In this document: one piece after another, positions 30,459 through 37,897 of the stretch
Numbering within the stretch: position 1 is the stretch's first letter
Layout: each line of letters opens with the position of its first letter
Assembly (NCBI RefSeq): GCF_030462585.1
Contig: NZ_JASMRU010000002.1
Coordinates: 310,001-374,000 of the forward strand
From: Pseudomonas sp. CAN1
GTDB taxonomy: Bacteria; Pseudomonadota; Gammaproteobacteria; Pseudomonadales; Pseudomonadaceae
Reading direction: 5' to 3'
DNA: 64,000 nt
Translations under genes and position numbers: made by a program
The notes under the pieces: generated by a model
The model's database searches: none
What the model saw: the letters and a program-made list of their open reading frames with translations, nothing else
What the model was told of the DNA's origin: nothing

Positions 30459-31304
30459 ATGACCCCGCTCACCCCGTTCGATCCAGCCCAGCTCAAGGCG
30501 ACCCTGGAACGGCTCGGCCTGCCGCCGGAGCGCCCGGCGCCGACGCTGGAAAACCTCGACCGGCTGATCGTCGCGGCGCTGCACCATTTGCCCTTCGAGA
30601 ACCTCGACGTGCTGCTGGGCAAGCCGATCCGGATCGAACCGGAGGCGGTGTTCGCCAAGGTCGTCGAGGGTCGGCGCGGCGGCTACTGCTTCGAGCTGAA
30701 CAGCCTGTTCGCGCGCCTGCTGAGCAGCCTGGATTACCGCGTGACGCTGCTGGTGGCGCGGGTGCGCTGGGGCTTGCCGGCCGACGCGCCGCTGACCCCG
30801 CAGACGCACCTGCTGCTGCGGGTCGACCTGCCGCAGGGCGCCTGTCTGGTCGACGTCGGCTTCGGCGGCCCGGCCTCACCCCGTGCCTTGCCGTTGCGCC
30901 TGGATGAGGAACTGCCCGGAGGCTGGCGCATCAGTAGCGTGACCGACGGCGAGCTGGAGATGGCGACGCGCTCGGCCTCCGGCTGGCAGACGCTCTATCG
31001 CTTCACCCTGGAGCCGCAGCACTGGGCGGACTACGGCATGCGCAACTGGTACACCTCGACCTTCCCGCAGAGCGTGTTCCGCAACTCCCTGCGCGTGGCG
31101 TTGAGCGAGGAGGGTGCGCGCCTGTCGCTGCTCAATGGGCAGTTCAGCCGGCGCAGCGCGGACGGGGTGGTCGAACAGCGCAGTATCCGTAGCGTCGATG
31201 AGCTGTTGGGCGTGCTGCGCGAGCGTTTCCGACTGCAAGCGGAAGCGGCGGACGTACCGGCCCTGCGGCAGCGGCTGGAGCAGCTGCTGCAGCCAGCGCC
31301 GTAA
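30459..31304 (+). CDS. nat: arylamine N-acetyltransferase
   Basis: NAT enzymes transfer acetyl from acetyl-CoA to arylamines and hydrazines. The 281-residue protein has the complete catalytic triad: Cys77 in RRGGYCFELN, His117 in QTHLLL and Asp132 in VDVGFGG. AAAGGAG precedes the ATG by 6 nt. It is the last gene of the epimerase-cupin-nat unit. Confidence 0.95.
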   Translation: MTPLTPFDPAQLKATLERLGLPPERPAPTLENLDRLIVAALHHLPFENLDVLLGKPIRIEPEAVFAKVVEGRRGGYCFELNSLFARLLSSLDYRVTLLVARVRWGLPADAPLTPQTHLLLRVDLPQGACLVDVGFGGPASPRALPLRLDEELPGGWRISSVTDGELEMATRSASGWQTLYRFTLEPQHWADYGMRNWYTSTFPQSVFRNSLRVALSEEGARLSLLNGQFSRRSADGVVEQRSIRSVDELLGVLRERFRLQAEAADVPALRQRLEQLLQPAP

Positions 31305-31308
31305 ATGC

Positions 31309-31917
31309 CTACTGGCCGGCGATGACGGCCGGCGGGGCGAGGTCCAGCGCGATGGTCAGGCGCACGGTGTTGCCGCGCAGCTCGTCGATCCGCAGGGCGC
31401 CACCGGGGCTGGCGCCAGCCCAATTGCCCGCAGCGTCGACGGCGTGGCACTGCGCGTTGTCCGGCTCGCCACCGGCGGCGATCGGCCAGCGGCAGCGGAT
31501 ATCGAAGATCCGCAAGCCACTCTTCGGCATACCCGCCGAGCCGCTGTCTTCTTGCCGGCGGACCGCCAGCTCGGCTACCTGAACGTGCTTCCCGGTGGCT
31601 GGCGCCGGACTGTCGGCGAGGCTGAATACCACGCGATCGAGCATCAGCTCGCAACCCTTGTCGAGCATGGCGACGGGCACCTGGAAGGTTACGCGGCGGG
31701 GCCGCTCGTTATGTCCGGCGGACTCACCGATGCGTCGCGTGGGGATGTCCGCTGTGCCGCTGCCACAGGTAGGGTTGGCCCAGGAATAGTGAGCGTCGCC
31801 ATTCAGCGACACGTTGCCGGGCAGGTCGGCTTCAAGGGTGAAGTCGTTGCTCGCGCAGCCGGTCAGGGCAGCAGCCGCCAGGAGGGGAAGAAGTCGGTAG
31901 AGGGGGCGCGAAAGCAT
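31309..31917 (-). CDS. putative lipoprotein, unknown function
   Basis: A 202-residue protein with a lipoprotein signal (RLLPLLAAAALTGC, lipid-bearing Cys about residue 21). The body is beta-rich with paired cysteines (NPTCGSGT, KGCELM, IRCRW, NAQCHA), suggesting disulfides outside the cytoplasm. No known domain is recognised. It is convergent with nat, 4 bp apart. Confidence 0.78.
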   Translation of the reverse strand: MLSRPLYRLLPLLAAAALTGCASNDFTLEADLPGNVSLNGDAHYSWANPTCGSGTADIPTRRIGESAGHNERPRRVTFQVPVAMLDKGCELMLDRVVFSLADSPAPATGKHVQVAELAVRRQEDSGSAGMPKSGLRIFDIRCRWPIAAGGEPDNAQCHAVDAAGNWAGASPGGALRIDELRGNTVRLTIALDLAPPAVIAGQ

Positions 31918-32013
31918 GGGGCGGTCCTGCGGCAGTCGAAACTGCGCAGAAGCATCCGCCGATCAGCAGGGCGCCTGAATCGGGCTCTTCCCGTCTACTT
32001 GTAGGAATGCGCC

Positions 32014-32469
32014 TCAGCCAATCATCCCGAAGCCGCGCGCCATCAGGGTCGCCAGCAGCGGCAGGATCAGCAGTGCCAGCAGCTCCACGCGGATAACCAT
32101 GATCACCCGCTTCGCCTGGCCCTCGCTGGGTGTCGGCACGCGCCCGGCCTTCAGGTCGTTGCGCCAGTTGAGGAAGGTCATGGTCGGCAGGATCGACAGC
32201 AGTGCCACCAGTACGAACAGGCCGATCTTGGCGTGGAAGAGGCTGTTGTGCAGGTAGTAGTCGGCGCCCTTGGCGAACCAGACGACGCGCGCCGCGCCGG
32301 TCAGCAGCACCAGGCCGGCGCAGGCGCCGTAGGCCAGGTCGACGATGACCAGGCTGCGAGCCCGCGACAGGTCCAGCGGCAGGCGGAACAACTGGTGCTC
32401 CAGCACCAGCAGGGCGAACAGCATGAAGATCGACAGGTAGTGCAGGTACGCGGCGATGGCTTGGGCCAT
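32014..32469 (-). CDS. DUF2214 family inner-membrane protein
   Basis: A 151-residue protein with about four hydrophobic helices (IFMLFALLVLEH, LAYGACAGLVLLTGAARVVW, IGLFVLVALLSILP and a C-terminal LLALLILPLLATLMARG). The pattern VVWFAKGADYYLHNSLFHAK is typical of DUF2214. The function is unknown. Confidence 0.85.
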   Translation of the reverse strand: MAQAIAAYLHYLSIFMLFALLVLEHQLFRLPLDLSRARSLVIVDLAYGACAGLVLLTGAARVVWFAKGADYYLHNSLFHAKIGLFVLVALLSILPTMTFLNWRNDLKAGRVPTPSEGQAKRVIMVIRVELLALLILPLLATLMARGFGMIG

Positions 32470-32506
32470 GAGTGGGTCCTCTGCTGGGGCCTTTTTCGGA
32501 TCAGGC

Positions 32507-33544
32507 TCAGGCCGGCGGCGCGCTGAAACTCACCCGGTTGCGCCCGGCCTGCTTGGCACTGTAGAGCGCGCCGTCGGCGCGTTCCAGTGCTCGGTCGACA
32601 TGTTCCTCGCCGGCCAGCAGGGTGCAGCCGATGCTCAGGCTGACCGGCAGAGGCCCGCCAGGAAGCTGCACCGGGTCCTGGCCGATCAGCTCGCGCACGC
32701 GCTCGGCCACGCGCTGCAACTCATCGCCATCCTTCACCTTGAGGAGGGCGACGAACTCCTCGCCACCCTGGCGCACCAGCAGGTCGTCCGGCCGCAGCGC
32801 AGCGCGCAGGCGGCGGGCGCATTCGCAGAGCACCAGGTCGCCGGCGGCGTGGCCGTGCTTGTCGTTGATCGCCTTGAAGTAGTCGAGGTCGGCGTAGAGC
32901 ACGCCCAGTTGCACGTGGTTCTCCCGCGCCAGGCGGCATTCGCGGTCCTGGAAGGTGAGCAGGCCGCCACGGTTCCACAGTTGGGTCAGCGGGTCGAGCA
33001 GGGCCTTGCGCTGCTCGCGGTCCATCTCCACGCGCAGGTCGCGGTTGCTCTGGATCAGCGTGCGCAGTTGCAGGTAGCCCTCGGCAAGGGTGGCGAGGTC
33101 ACGGAAGTTGGCCTGCTGCTCCTCGGTCATGATCCGTGGCCGGGGATCGACCATGCACAGTGTGCCGATGGCTTGGCCGTTACCGGCACGCAGCGGGCGC
33201 CCGGCGTAGAAGCGGATGTGGGGCGGGCCGAGCACCAGCGGGTTGTCGGCGAAGCGCTGGTCGAGGGTGGCGTCGGGCACCAGCAGGGTGTCCTCGCCGA
33301 GAATGGCATAGCCGCAGAAGGACACGTCGCGCTGCGTCTCGCTGGCGTCGAGGCCAACGCGGGCCTTGAACCATTGCCGATCCTGGTCGATCAGGCTGAT
33401 CAGCACGGTATCGACCTTCACCAGGTCCTGGGTCAGTTGGACGAGGGTATCCAGGTAGTGCTCGGCCGGGGTGTCGAGCAGGTTCATCTCATCCAGGGTC
33501 TGCTGACGCAGGGATTCGTCAACGGGAATGGGACAAGCCGGCAT
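32507..33544 (-). CDS. GAF-GGDEF diguanylate cyclase
   Basis: A 345-residue soluble protein with an N-terminal GAF domain (about 20-165: FKARVGLDASETQRDVSFCG, AGRPLRAGNGQAIGTLCMVD) and a C-terminal GGDEF domain. GGEEF is at residues 260-264, with the inhibitory site RPDD at 251-254, so it should make c-di-GMP and feel product inhibition. The architecture resembles PAO1 PA2771 (Dcsbis) from memory. The GAF ligand is unknown. Confidence 0.9.
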   Translation of the reverse strand: MPACPIPVDESLRQQTLDEMNLLDTPAEHYLDTLVQLTQDLVKVDTVLISLIDQDRQWFKARVGLDASETQRDVSFCGYAILGEDTLLVPDATLDQRFADNPLVLGPPHIRFYAGRPLRAGNGQAIGTLCMVDPRPRIMTEEQQANFRDLATLAEGYLQLRTLIQSNRDLRVEMDREQRKALLDPLTQLWNRGGLLTFQDRECRLARENHVQLGVLYADLDYFKAINDKHGHAAGDLVLCECARRLRAALRPDDLLVRQGGEEFVALLKVKDGDELQRVAERVRELIGQDPVQLPGGPLPVSLSIGCTLLAGEEHVDRALERADGALYSAKQAGRNRVSFSAPPA

Positions 33545-33561
33545 GGCGTCTCCTCAACAGG

Positions 33562-34911
33562 TCAGGGGCTGGCAGGAGCCTGCCAGGCGTCTTGGCGTGT
33601 CAGCTTCCACGCGTAGCCGGCGAGGACCAGCGCGCGCAGCAACATGAAGCATAGGAAGGTTAGCCATAAACCGTGATTTCCCAAGCCCTGCAGTGCGAAA
33701 CCCAGCGGCAGGGCGGCGGCGCAGGCCAGCAGCATGGCGTTGCGCATCTCGCGGGCGCGGGTGGCGCCGATGAACAGGCCGTCGAGCAGGTAGCTCCACA
33801 TGCCGATCAGCGGCAGGCAGGCGAGGTAGGGCAGGTACTGGTCGGCGGTGGCGCGCACTTCCGGGATGTCGCTCTGCAGTGCGATGAACAGGTGCCCGAA
33901 GAAAGTGAAGAAGGCGACGAACAGCAGGCTGGCAATCAGCGACCAGCCGCAGGCGACCACCAGCGAGCGGCGCAGTGCGGTGCGGTCGCGGCCGCCGATG
34001 GCATGGCCGCACAGCGCCTCCACCGCGTGGGCGAGTCCGTCGAGGGCGTAGGCGGTGACCATCAGGCCGTTGAGCAGCAGTGCGTTGGCCGCCACGGTGG
34101 CGTCGCCCAGGCGCGTGCCCTGCACCGTGAGCAGGAAAAACACGCCCTGCAGCGCCAGGCTGCGGATGAAGATGTCGCGGTTGACCATCAGCAATGGCCG
34201 CCAGCTGGCCCAGGCGCGCAGACGCGACCAGTCCGGCAGGCCGGGGAAGCGCAACAGCGCGCCACGGGTCAGCGCCAGGCCGAGCAGCGCACCGCCCCAT
34301 TCGGCAGTCACCGCGGCCTTCGCCGCGCCGGCTACGCCCCAGCCCAGGCCCAGCACGAACCACAGGCTGAGCACGATGTTGATGAGGTTGGTGGTCAGCA
34401 GGATCGCCAGCGGTGCACGGGCGTTCTGCGTACCGAGGAACCAGCCGACCAGCGCGTAGGTGGCCAAGGCTGCCGGCAGGCCGAACAGGCGGATGTGGAA
34501 GAACTCGCGGGCCAGCACATCCAGCTCGGGGGACGGGCGCATCAGTGCAAGCGCCGGTCCGGTCAGCGGCACCGCCAGCAGGCTGAGCAGCAGGGCCAGG
34601 CCGAGAGCCAGCAGCAGGCCCTGGCCGAGAATCCGCCGCAGCGCGCCGCCATCCTCACGCCCGGCAGCCTGGGCGGCGAAGCCGGTGGTGCCCATGCGCA
34701 GGAAGCCCAGTACGCCGACCAGCAAGGTGTAGAGGCCGCCGCCGACTGCCACGGCGCCCAACTGGTGCGCGTGCGGCAGGTGGCCGATCACCGCGCTGTC
34801 CACCAGGGTGACCAGCGGCACGGAGACGTTGGAAAGGATCATCGGCGCGGCGAGCGCCCAGACACGACGGTGGGTTGGCGAGTGCCGCCAGGCTTCGAGC
34901 AGGGAATTCAT
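33562..34911 (-). CDS. MATE-family efflux transporter (DinF-like)
   Basis: A 449-residue, 12-helix membrane protein. The N-terminal block (ALAAPMILSNVSVPLVTLVD followed by SAVIGHL) and GTTGFAAQAAGRED are typical of the DinF branch of MATE exporters, which expel cationic compounds using Na+ or H+. It precedes the GAF-GGDEF gene by 17 bp on the same strand, so the two may be co-transcribed. Confidence 0.92.
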   Translation of the reverse strand: MNSLLEAWRHSPTHRRVWALAAPMILSNVSVPLVTLVDSAVIGHLPHAHQLGAVAVGGGLYTLLVGVLGFLRMGTTGFAAQAAGREDGGALRRILGQGLLLALGLALLLSLLAVPLTGPALALMRPSPELDVLAREFFHIRLFGLPAALATYALVGWFLGTQNARAPLAILLTTNLINIVLSLWFVLGLGWGVAGAAKAAVTAEWGGALLGLALTRGALLRFPGLPDWSRLRAWASWRPLLMVNRDIFIRSLALQGVFFLLTVQGTRLGDATVAANALLLNGLMVTAYALDGLAHAVEALCGHAIGGRDRTALRRSLVVACGWSLIASLLFVAFFTFFGHLFIALQSDIPEVRATADQYLPYLACLPLIGMWSYLLDGLFIGATRAREMRNAMLLACAAALPLGFALQGLGNHGLWLTFLCFMLLRALVLAGYAWKLTRQDAWQAPASP

Positions 34912-34976
34912 GAAGGGCTCCTGAGCTGGCGCGCAGTATAGCGAGCCGGGAGCCCCGTGCTTTCAGCCAGCCGTGA

Positions 34977-35378
34977 TCAGGCGGTCTTCTTGCGGTAGGC
35001 GCAGTAGCCGGGGCGCGGGCCGACCTGCGGGTGGTTGCGGCAGGTGTCCGGGCGCTTGGCGTAGACGCTGCACAGGCGCGTCTTGCGGTCGAGGAAGTAG
35101 CAGTCGCCGTTGCTGGTGCGGGTCAGGGTGAAGATGCCGCTCTTCTGGTTGAAGCGCTCGACGACGCCTTCCTTGAGCAGGCGCTTGGCGATGTTCTTCG
35201 CCGGCTCGTCGCGCTCGAACTCGTCGACCACGCCGATGCGGATCAGGTCGTTGACGTTCACTTCCGCCGGCATGGTGCAGCAGGTGGCGTTGCAGTCCTT
35301 GCACAGGCCCGAGGTGTACTTCGCCCAGGTTTCCAGGCGGTCCAGTTCGGCGTTGGCAATCAGCGGTGGTTTTCTCAT
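34977..35378 (-). CDS. YkgJ-family cysteine-cluster protein
   Basis: A 133-residue protein with cysteine clusters CKDCNATCC near residue 26 and CSVYAKRPDTCRNHP near residue 101, a pattern thought to bind zinc or an iron-sulfur cluster. No activity is established for the family. The ATG at 35378 gives a protein of normal family length; the frame is open further upstream. Confidence 0.88.
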   Translation of the reverse strand: MRKPPLIANAELDRLETWAKYTSGLCKDCNATCCTMPAEVNVNDLIRIGVVDEFERDEPAKNIAKRLLKEGVVERFNQKSGIFTLTRTSNGDCYFLDRKTRLCSVYAKRPDTCRNHPQVGPRPGYCAYRKKTA

Positions 35379-35491
35379 GGCGGCAGTTCGGTGCGGTGGC
35401 GCGAAGGCGCGCATCATAGTGGCCGGCGCGCAGAATTGCGCGGGCTTTCGCGAGCCTTGGGCGGGGAGCCGACGAACTGGAGCGCCGAGGT

Positions 35492-36040
35492 TCAGTGTGC
35501 GGCGAGCGCCTGCAGACCGCCGTGGTCGCTCAGGTAGTCCCGGAAGCTCGGGTAGCAGACGAGGAACCAGGGCGTGAAGCGCTCCGGGTGCGCGGCCATT
35601 TCCGCTTCCAGCTCCGGCAGGGCGATGTAGCGGAAGTCGTCGGCTTCCTGCGGATCGGGGTGCGGCGGCTGCTCGTCGATGGCGCCGAACAGGTGGCCGT
35701 ACTCGTGCTCGGTCATGCCGTTGGCCAGGTCCAGGCGGTAGTTGAATTCGAACAGCTTGTGCAGCTCGACCTGTACACCCATCTCCTCGCGCAGCCGGCG
35801 CTCGGCGGCGTGCAGCGCGGATTCGTCCGGATAGGGGTGGCCGCAGCAGGTGTTGCTCCACAGCCCGCCGCAGTGGTACTTGCCCGCTGCGCGGCGTTGC
35901 AGCAGCAGTTCGCCGGCGCGGTTGAACAGGTAGACCGAGATGGCGCGGTGGCGCAGGCCCTGGTGATGGGCGGCGTGCTTCTCCATCGTGCCGGTCGGGT
36001 TGTCGTGCTCGTCGACCAGGATCACCTGGATATCGCTCAT
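35492..36040 (-). CDS. idi: isopentenyl-diphosphate delta-isomerase, type I
   Basis: Idi interconverts isopentenyl and dimethylallyl diphosphate. The 182-residue protein has the Nudix-like fold with metal ligands HH (residues 25-26) and HR, the catalytic cysteine in SNTCCGHP (about 66) and the acid pair in MTEHEYGHLF (111 and 113). Since pseudomonads make isoprenoids by the DXP route, Idi is a balancing enzyme, sometimes tied to carotenoid or ubiquinone supply. Confidence 0.96.
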   Translation of the reverse strand: MSDIQVILVDEHDNPTGTMEKHAAHHQGLRHRAISVYLFNRAGELLLQRRAAGKYHCGGLWSNTCCGHPYPDESALHAAERRLREEMGVQVELHKLFEFNYRLDLANGMTEHEYGHLFGAIDEQPPHPDPQEADDFRYIALPELEAEMAAHPERFTPWFLVCYPSFRDYLSDHGGLQALAAH

Positions 36041-36086
36041 GGAAATCTCCTGCCGGTCGTCACTGTCCCAGTGTAACCGGCGGCGT

Positions 36087-36536
36087 TCAGCCCTTGCGGA
36101 TCATCCAGATGCCGACGGCGATGGCGGCCATGCCGGCGATCTTCAGCGTGCTCACCGGTGCTTCCTTGAAGCCGGCCCAGCCGAAGTGGTCCAGCGCCAG
36201 CGCCATGCCCAGCTGGCCGGCGAGCACCAGCACCATGAACATCAGCGCACCGACGCGGGGCGCGGCGAAGGCGGCGATGAAGATGAAGAACATCCCCAGG
36301 AAGCCGCCGCACCACTGCCACCAGGGCATCCCGCGCATCGCCGCGAGGCTGGGGAATTCGCGGTTGGCCAGGGTCAGCGCGAGCAGGCCGAGCATGCCGA
36401 CGAAGAAGGAAATCAGCGCGGCGGCCAGCACGCTGGATACCTGCTTGGCCAGTTGGCCGTTGATGCCGGCCTGCAGTGGCAGGCAGGCGCCGGCGATCAG
36501 CGGCAGGACGAACAACCACCAGGGTGGCGTAGGCAT
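36087..36536 (-). CDS. DMT-superfamily small membrane transporter (YdcZ/DUF606)
   Basis: A 149-residue protein with about five membrane helices. The start (IAGACLPLQAGINGQLAKQV) and AAPRVGALMFMVLVLAGQLG are characteristic of the DUF606/YdcZ family. The substrate is unknown. It lies 46 bp upstream of idi on the same strand. Confidence 0.9.
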   Translation of the reverse strand: MPTPPWWLFVLPLIAGACLPLQAGINGQLAKQVSSVLAAALISFFVGMLGLLALTLANREFPSLAAMRGMPWWQWCGGFLGMFFIFIAAFAAPRVGALMFMVLVLAGQLGMALALDHFGWAGFKEAPVSTLKIAGMAAIAVGIWMIRKG

Positions 36537-36662
36537 GGGAAACTCCGGAAATGGTCAGAAGGCAGGGCAGCGAAGGGCTGGCCTGCGGTCGATCGAGAAT
36601 AGTTAGCCGCGTAGTATGCACCAGAGCGGAGCATGACTCCCGCGCCGATGGAGGCATCGATC

Positions 36663-37064
36663 ATGGTCACCCGCGTTTCCCGCGTCCTCAGCGTGCGTAT
36701 CGAGCGGCCTCGGGAGACCGCCTACGAGTTCCTCGCCGACCCGCAGAACTTCCCCTACTGGGCGTCCGGGCTGTGCAGCGCCATCGCGCCACTGGAAGGC
36801 GACCTCTGGCTGGCGCAGACGCCCCAGGGACCGCTGCGCGTGCGCTTCTCGCCGCGCAACGCGTTTGGCGTACTCGACCACGACGTACTACCCGAGCAGG
36901 CGCCAGCGATCCACATCCCGCTGCGACTGGTCGCCAATGGCGACGGCTGCGAGCTGCAACTCACCCTGCTGCGCCAGCCGCAGATGGACGACGCCACCTT
37001 CGAGCGCGATGCGCAGTGGGTGGAACGTGACCTGCAGGCAATCAAGGTGTTGCTGGAGGGGTGA
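36663..37064 (+). CDS. SRPBCC/polyketide-cyclase-like protein
   Basis: A 133-residue protein with the helix-grip pattern of the START/SRPBCC superfamily (RIERPRETAYEFLADPQNFP and a C-terminal long helix). Such proteins bind hydrophobic ligands. GGAGG lies 8 nt before the ATG at 36663; in-frame ATGs at 36633 and 36648 have poorer spacing. Confidence 0.82.
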   Translation: MVTRVSRVLSVRIERPRETAYEFLADPQNFPYWASGLCSAIAPLEGDLWLAQTPQGPLRVRFSPRNAFGVLDHDVLPEQAPAIHIPLRLVANGDGCELQLTLLRQPQMDDATFERDAQWVERDLQAIKVLLEG

Positions 37065-37073
37065 TCGAGTGAG

Positions 37074-37361
37074 TTACGCCACGGCCTGCAGGCGGGCAAT
37101 CGGCGGGTGGGCCTGCTGGCTGACCTGCCAGAGGTCATAGGCCGCCTGCATTGCCAGCCAGTGACGGGCCGTGCCCAGGCCGGCCTGTTCCAGGCGCCAG
37201 GCCAGGTCAGCGCTGATAGGTGCGCGGCCGTGAAGCACCCTGGACAGGTGAGGGCGACTTACTCCGAGATGGGCCGCCAGCGCGGTGACGGAGAGGCGTA
37301 GTTCCGGCAATACATCCTCAAGGAGGATTTCGCCGGGGTGGGGCGGGTTGTGCATCGCCAT
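37074..37361 (-). CDS. higA: HigA-family antitoxin
   Basis: A 95-residue XRE-type protein beginning MHNPPHPGEILLEDVLPEL, with the helix-turn-helix LAAHLGVSRPHLSRVLHGRA near residue 31. HigA neutralises HigB and represses the operon. It lies 33 bp after higB, the toxin-first order of the family. A palindromic operator is present upstream of higB. Confidence 0.95.
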   Translation of the reverse strand: MAMHNPPHPGEILLEDVLPELRLSVTALAAHLGVSRPHLSRVLHGRAPISADLAWRLEQAGLGTARHWLAMQAAYDLWQVSQQAHPPIARLQAVA

Positions 37362-37394
37362 GCTTTGCTCCTCCGGTCGGTGGCAATCGAGCCA

Positions 37395-37673
37395 TCAGTG
37401 GTAATCGAGATAATCCAGAAGTTCCACGTCGCTGTCGACGAAGCGGAAGATCACTCGCCAGTTGCCTGAGACGCTGACGGACCAGTAGCCGGACAGCGAG
37501 CCCTTCAACCCGTGCAGGCGGTAACCGGGCAGGTCCATGTCCCTGGGACCGTTGGCGCTTTCCAGTGCGGCAAGGATGCGCTTGAGCCTGGGCACGTGAT
37601 CGGCCCTGACTCCGCGCGGATCGCCCAGCTGATAAAGGGCACGTAGCCCCTTGTGGCGGAAGCTTCTGATCAT
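37395..37673 (-). CDS. higB: HigB-family ribosome-dependent mRNA endonuclease toxin
   Basis: A 92-residue RelE-superfamily toxin starting MIRSFRHKGLRALYQ, with LHGLKGSLSGYWSVSVSGNW and RVIFRF near the C-terminus; a terminal DYLDYH includes the active-site histidine. The ATG at 37673 is only 7 nt from the operator palindrome. An in-frame upstream ATG (37709) would place the operator inside the gene and is less likely. Confidence 0.95.
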   Translation of the reverse strand: MIRSFRHKGLRALYQLGDPRGVRADHVPRLKRILAALESANGPRDMDLPGYRLHGLKGSLSGYWSVSVSGNWRVIFRFVDSDVELLDYLDYH

Positions 37674-37680
37674 CGCCGGA

Positions 37681-37701
37681 CTGTAATCTAACAGATTACA
37701 G
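37681..37701 (-). promoter_or_regulatory. perfect inverted-repeat operator of higBA
   Basis: The arms CTGTAATCT and AGATTACAG (9 nt each, perfect) flank a 3-nt spacer AAC. The element lies 7 nt upstream of the higB start and is the obvious HigA binding site. It probably overlaps the core promoter, which would give a very short or absent 5' leader. Confidence 0.85.
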
Positions 37702-37750
37702 TCGCCCAAGCTGAGACGCTTGTCAGAAGGCTCTGTGCACGGGGCTCAAT

Positions 37751-37862
37751 TGTAGGAGTGCCCCCAAGTTGGGATTCCAGCGCTGCTTCAAGCGATCGCG
37801 GATGAATCCGCTCCTACCCCCATGTTGAACCTGACGTAGGAGCGGACTTCGTCCGCGATGGG
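37751..37862. repeat. degenerate REPIN plus single REP (GGACTTCGTCCGCG type)
   Basis: A decayed inverted pair (TGTAGGAGTGCC at 37751 to GAATCCGCTCCTACC at 37817) is followed by a complete single arm (GTAGGAGCGGACTTCGTCCG, about 37836-37855). They fill the gap between higB and the fadH-like gene. Confidence 0.75.
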
Positions 37863-37897
37863 CTCCCGGCCACGCCTGAGCATCATGGATAACGTCG

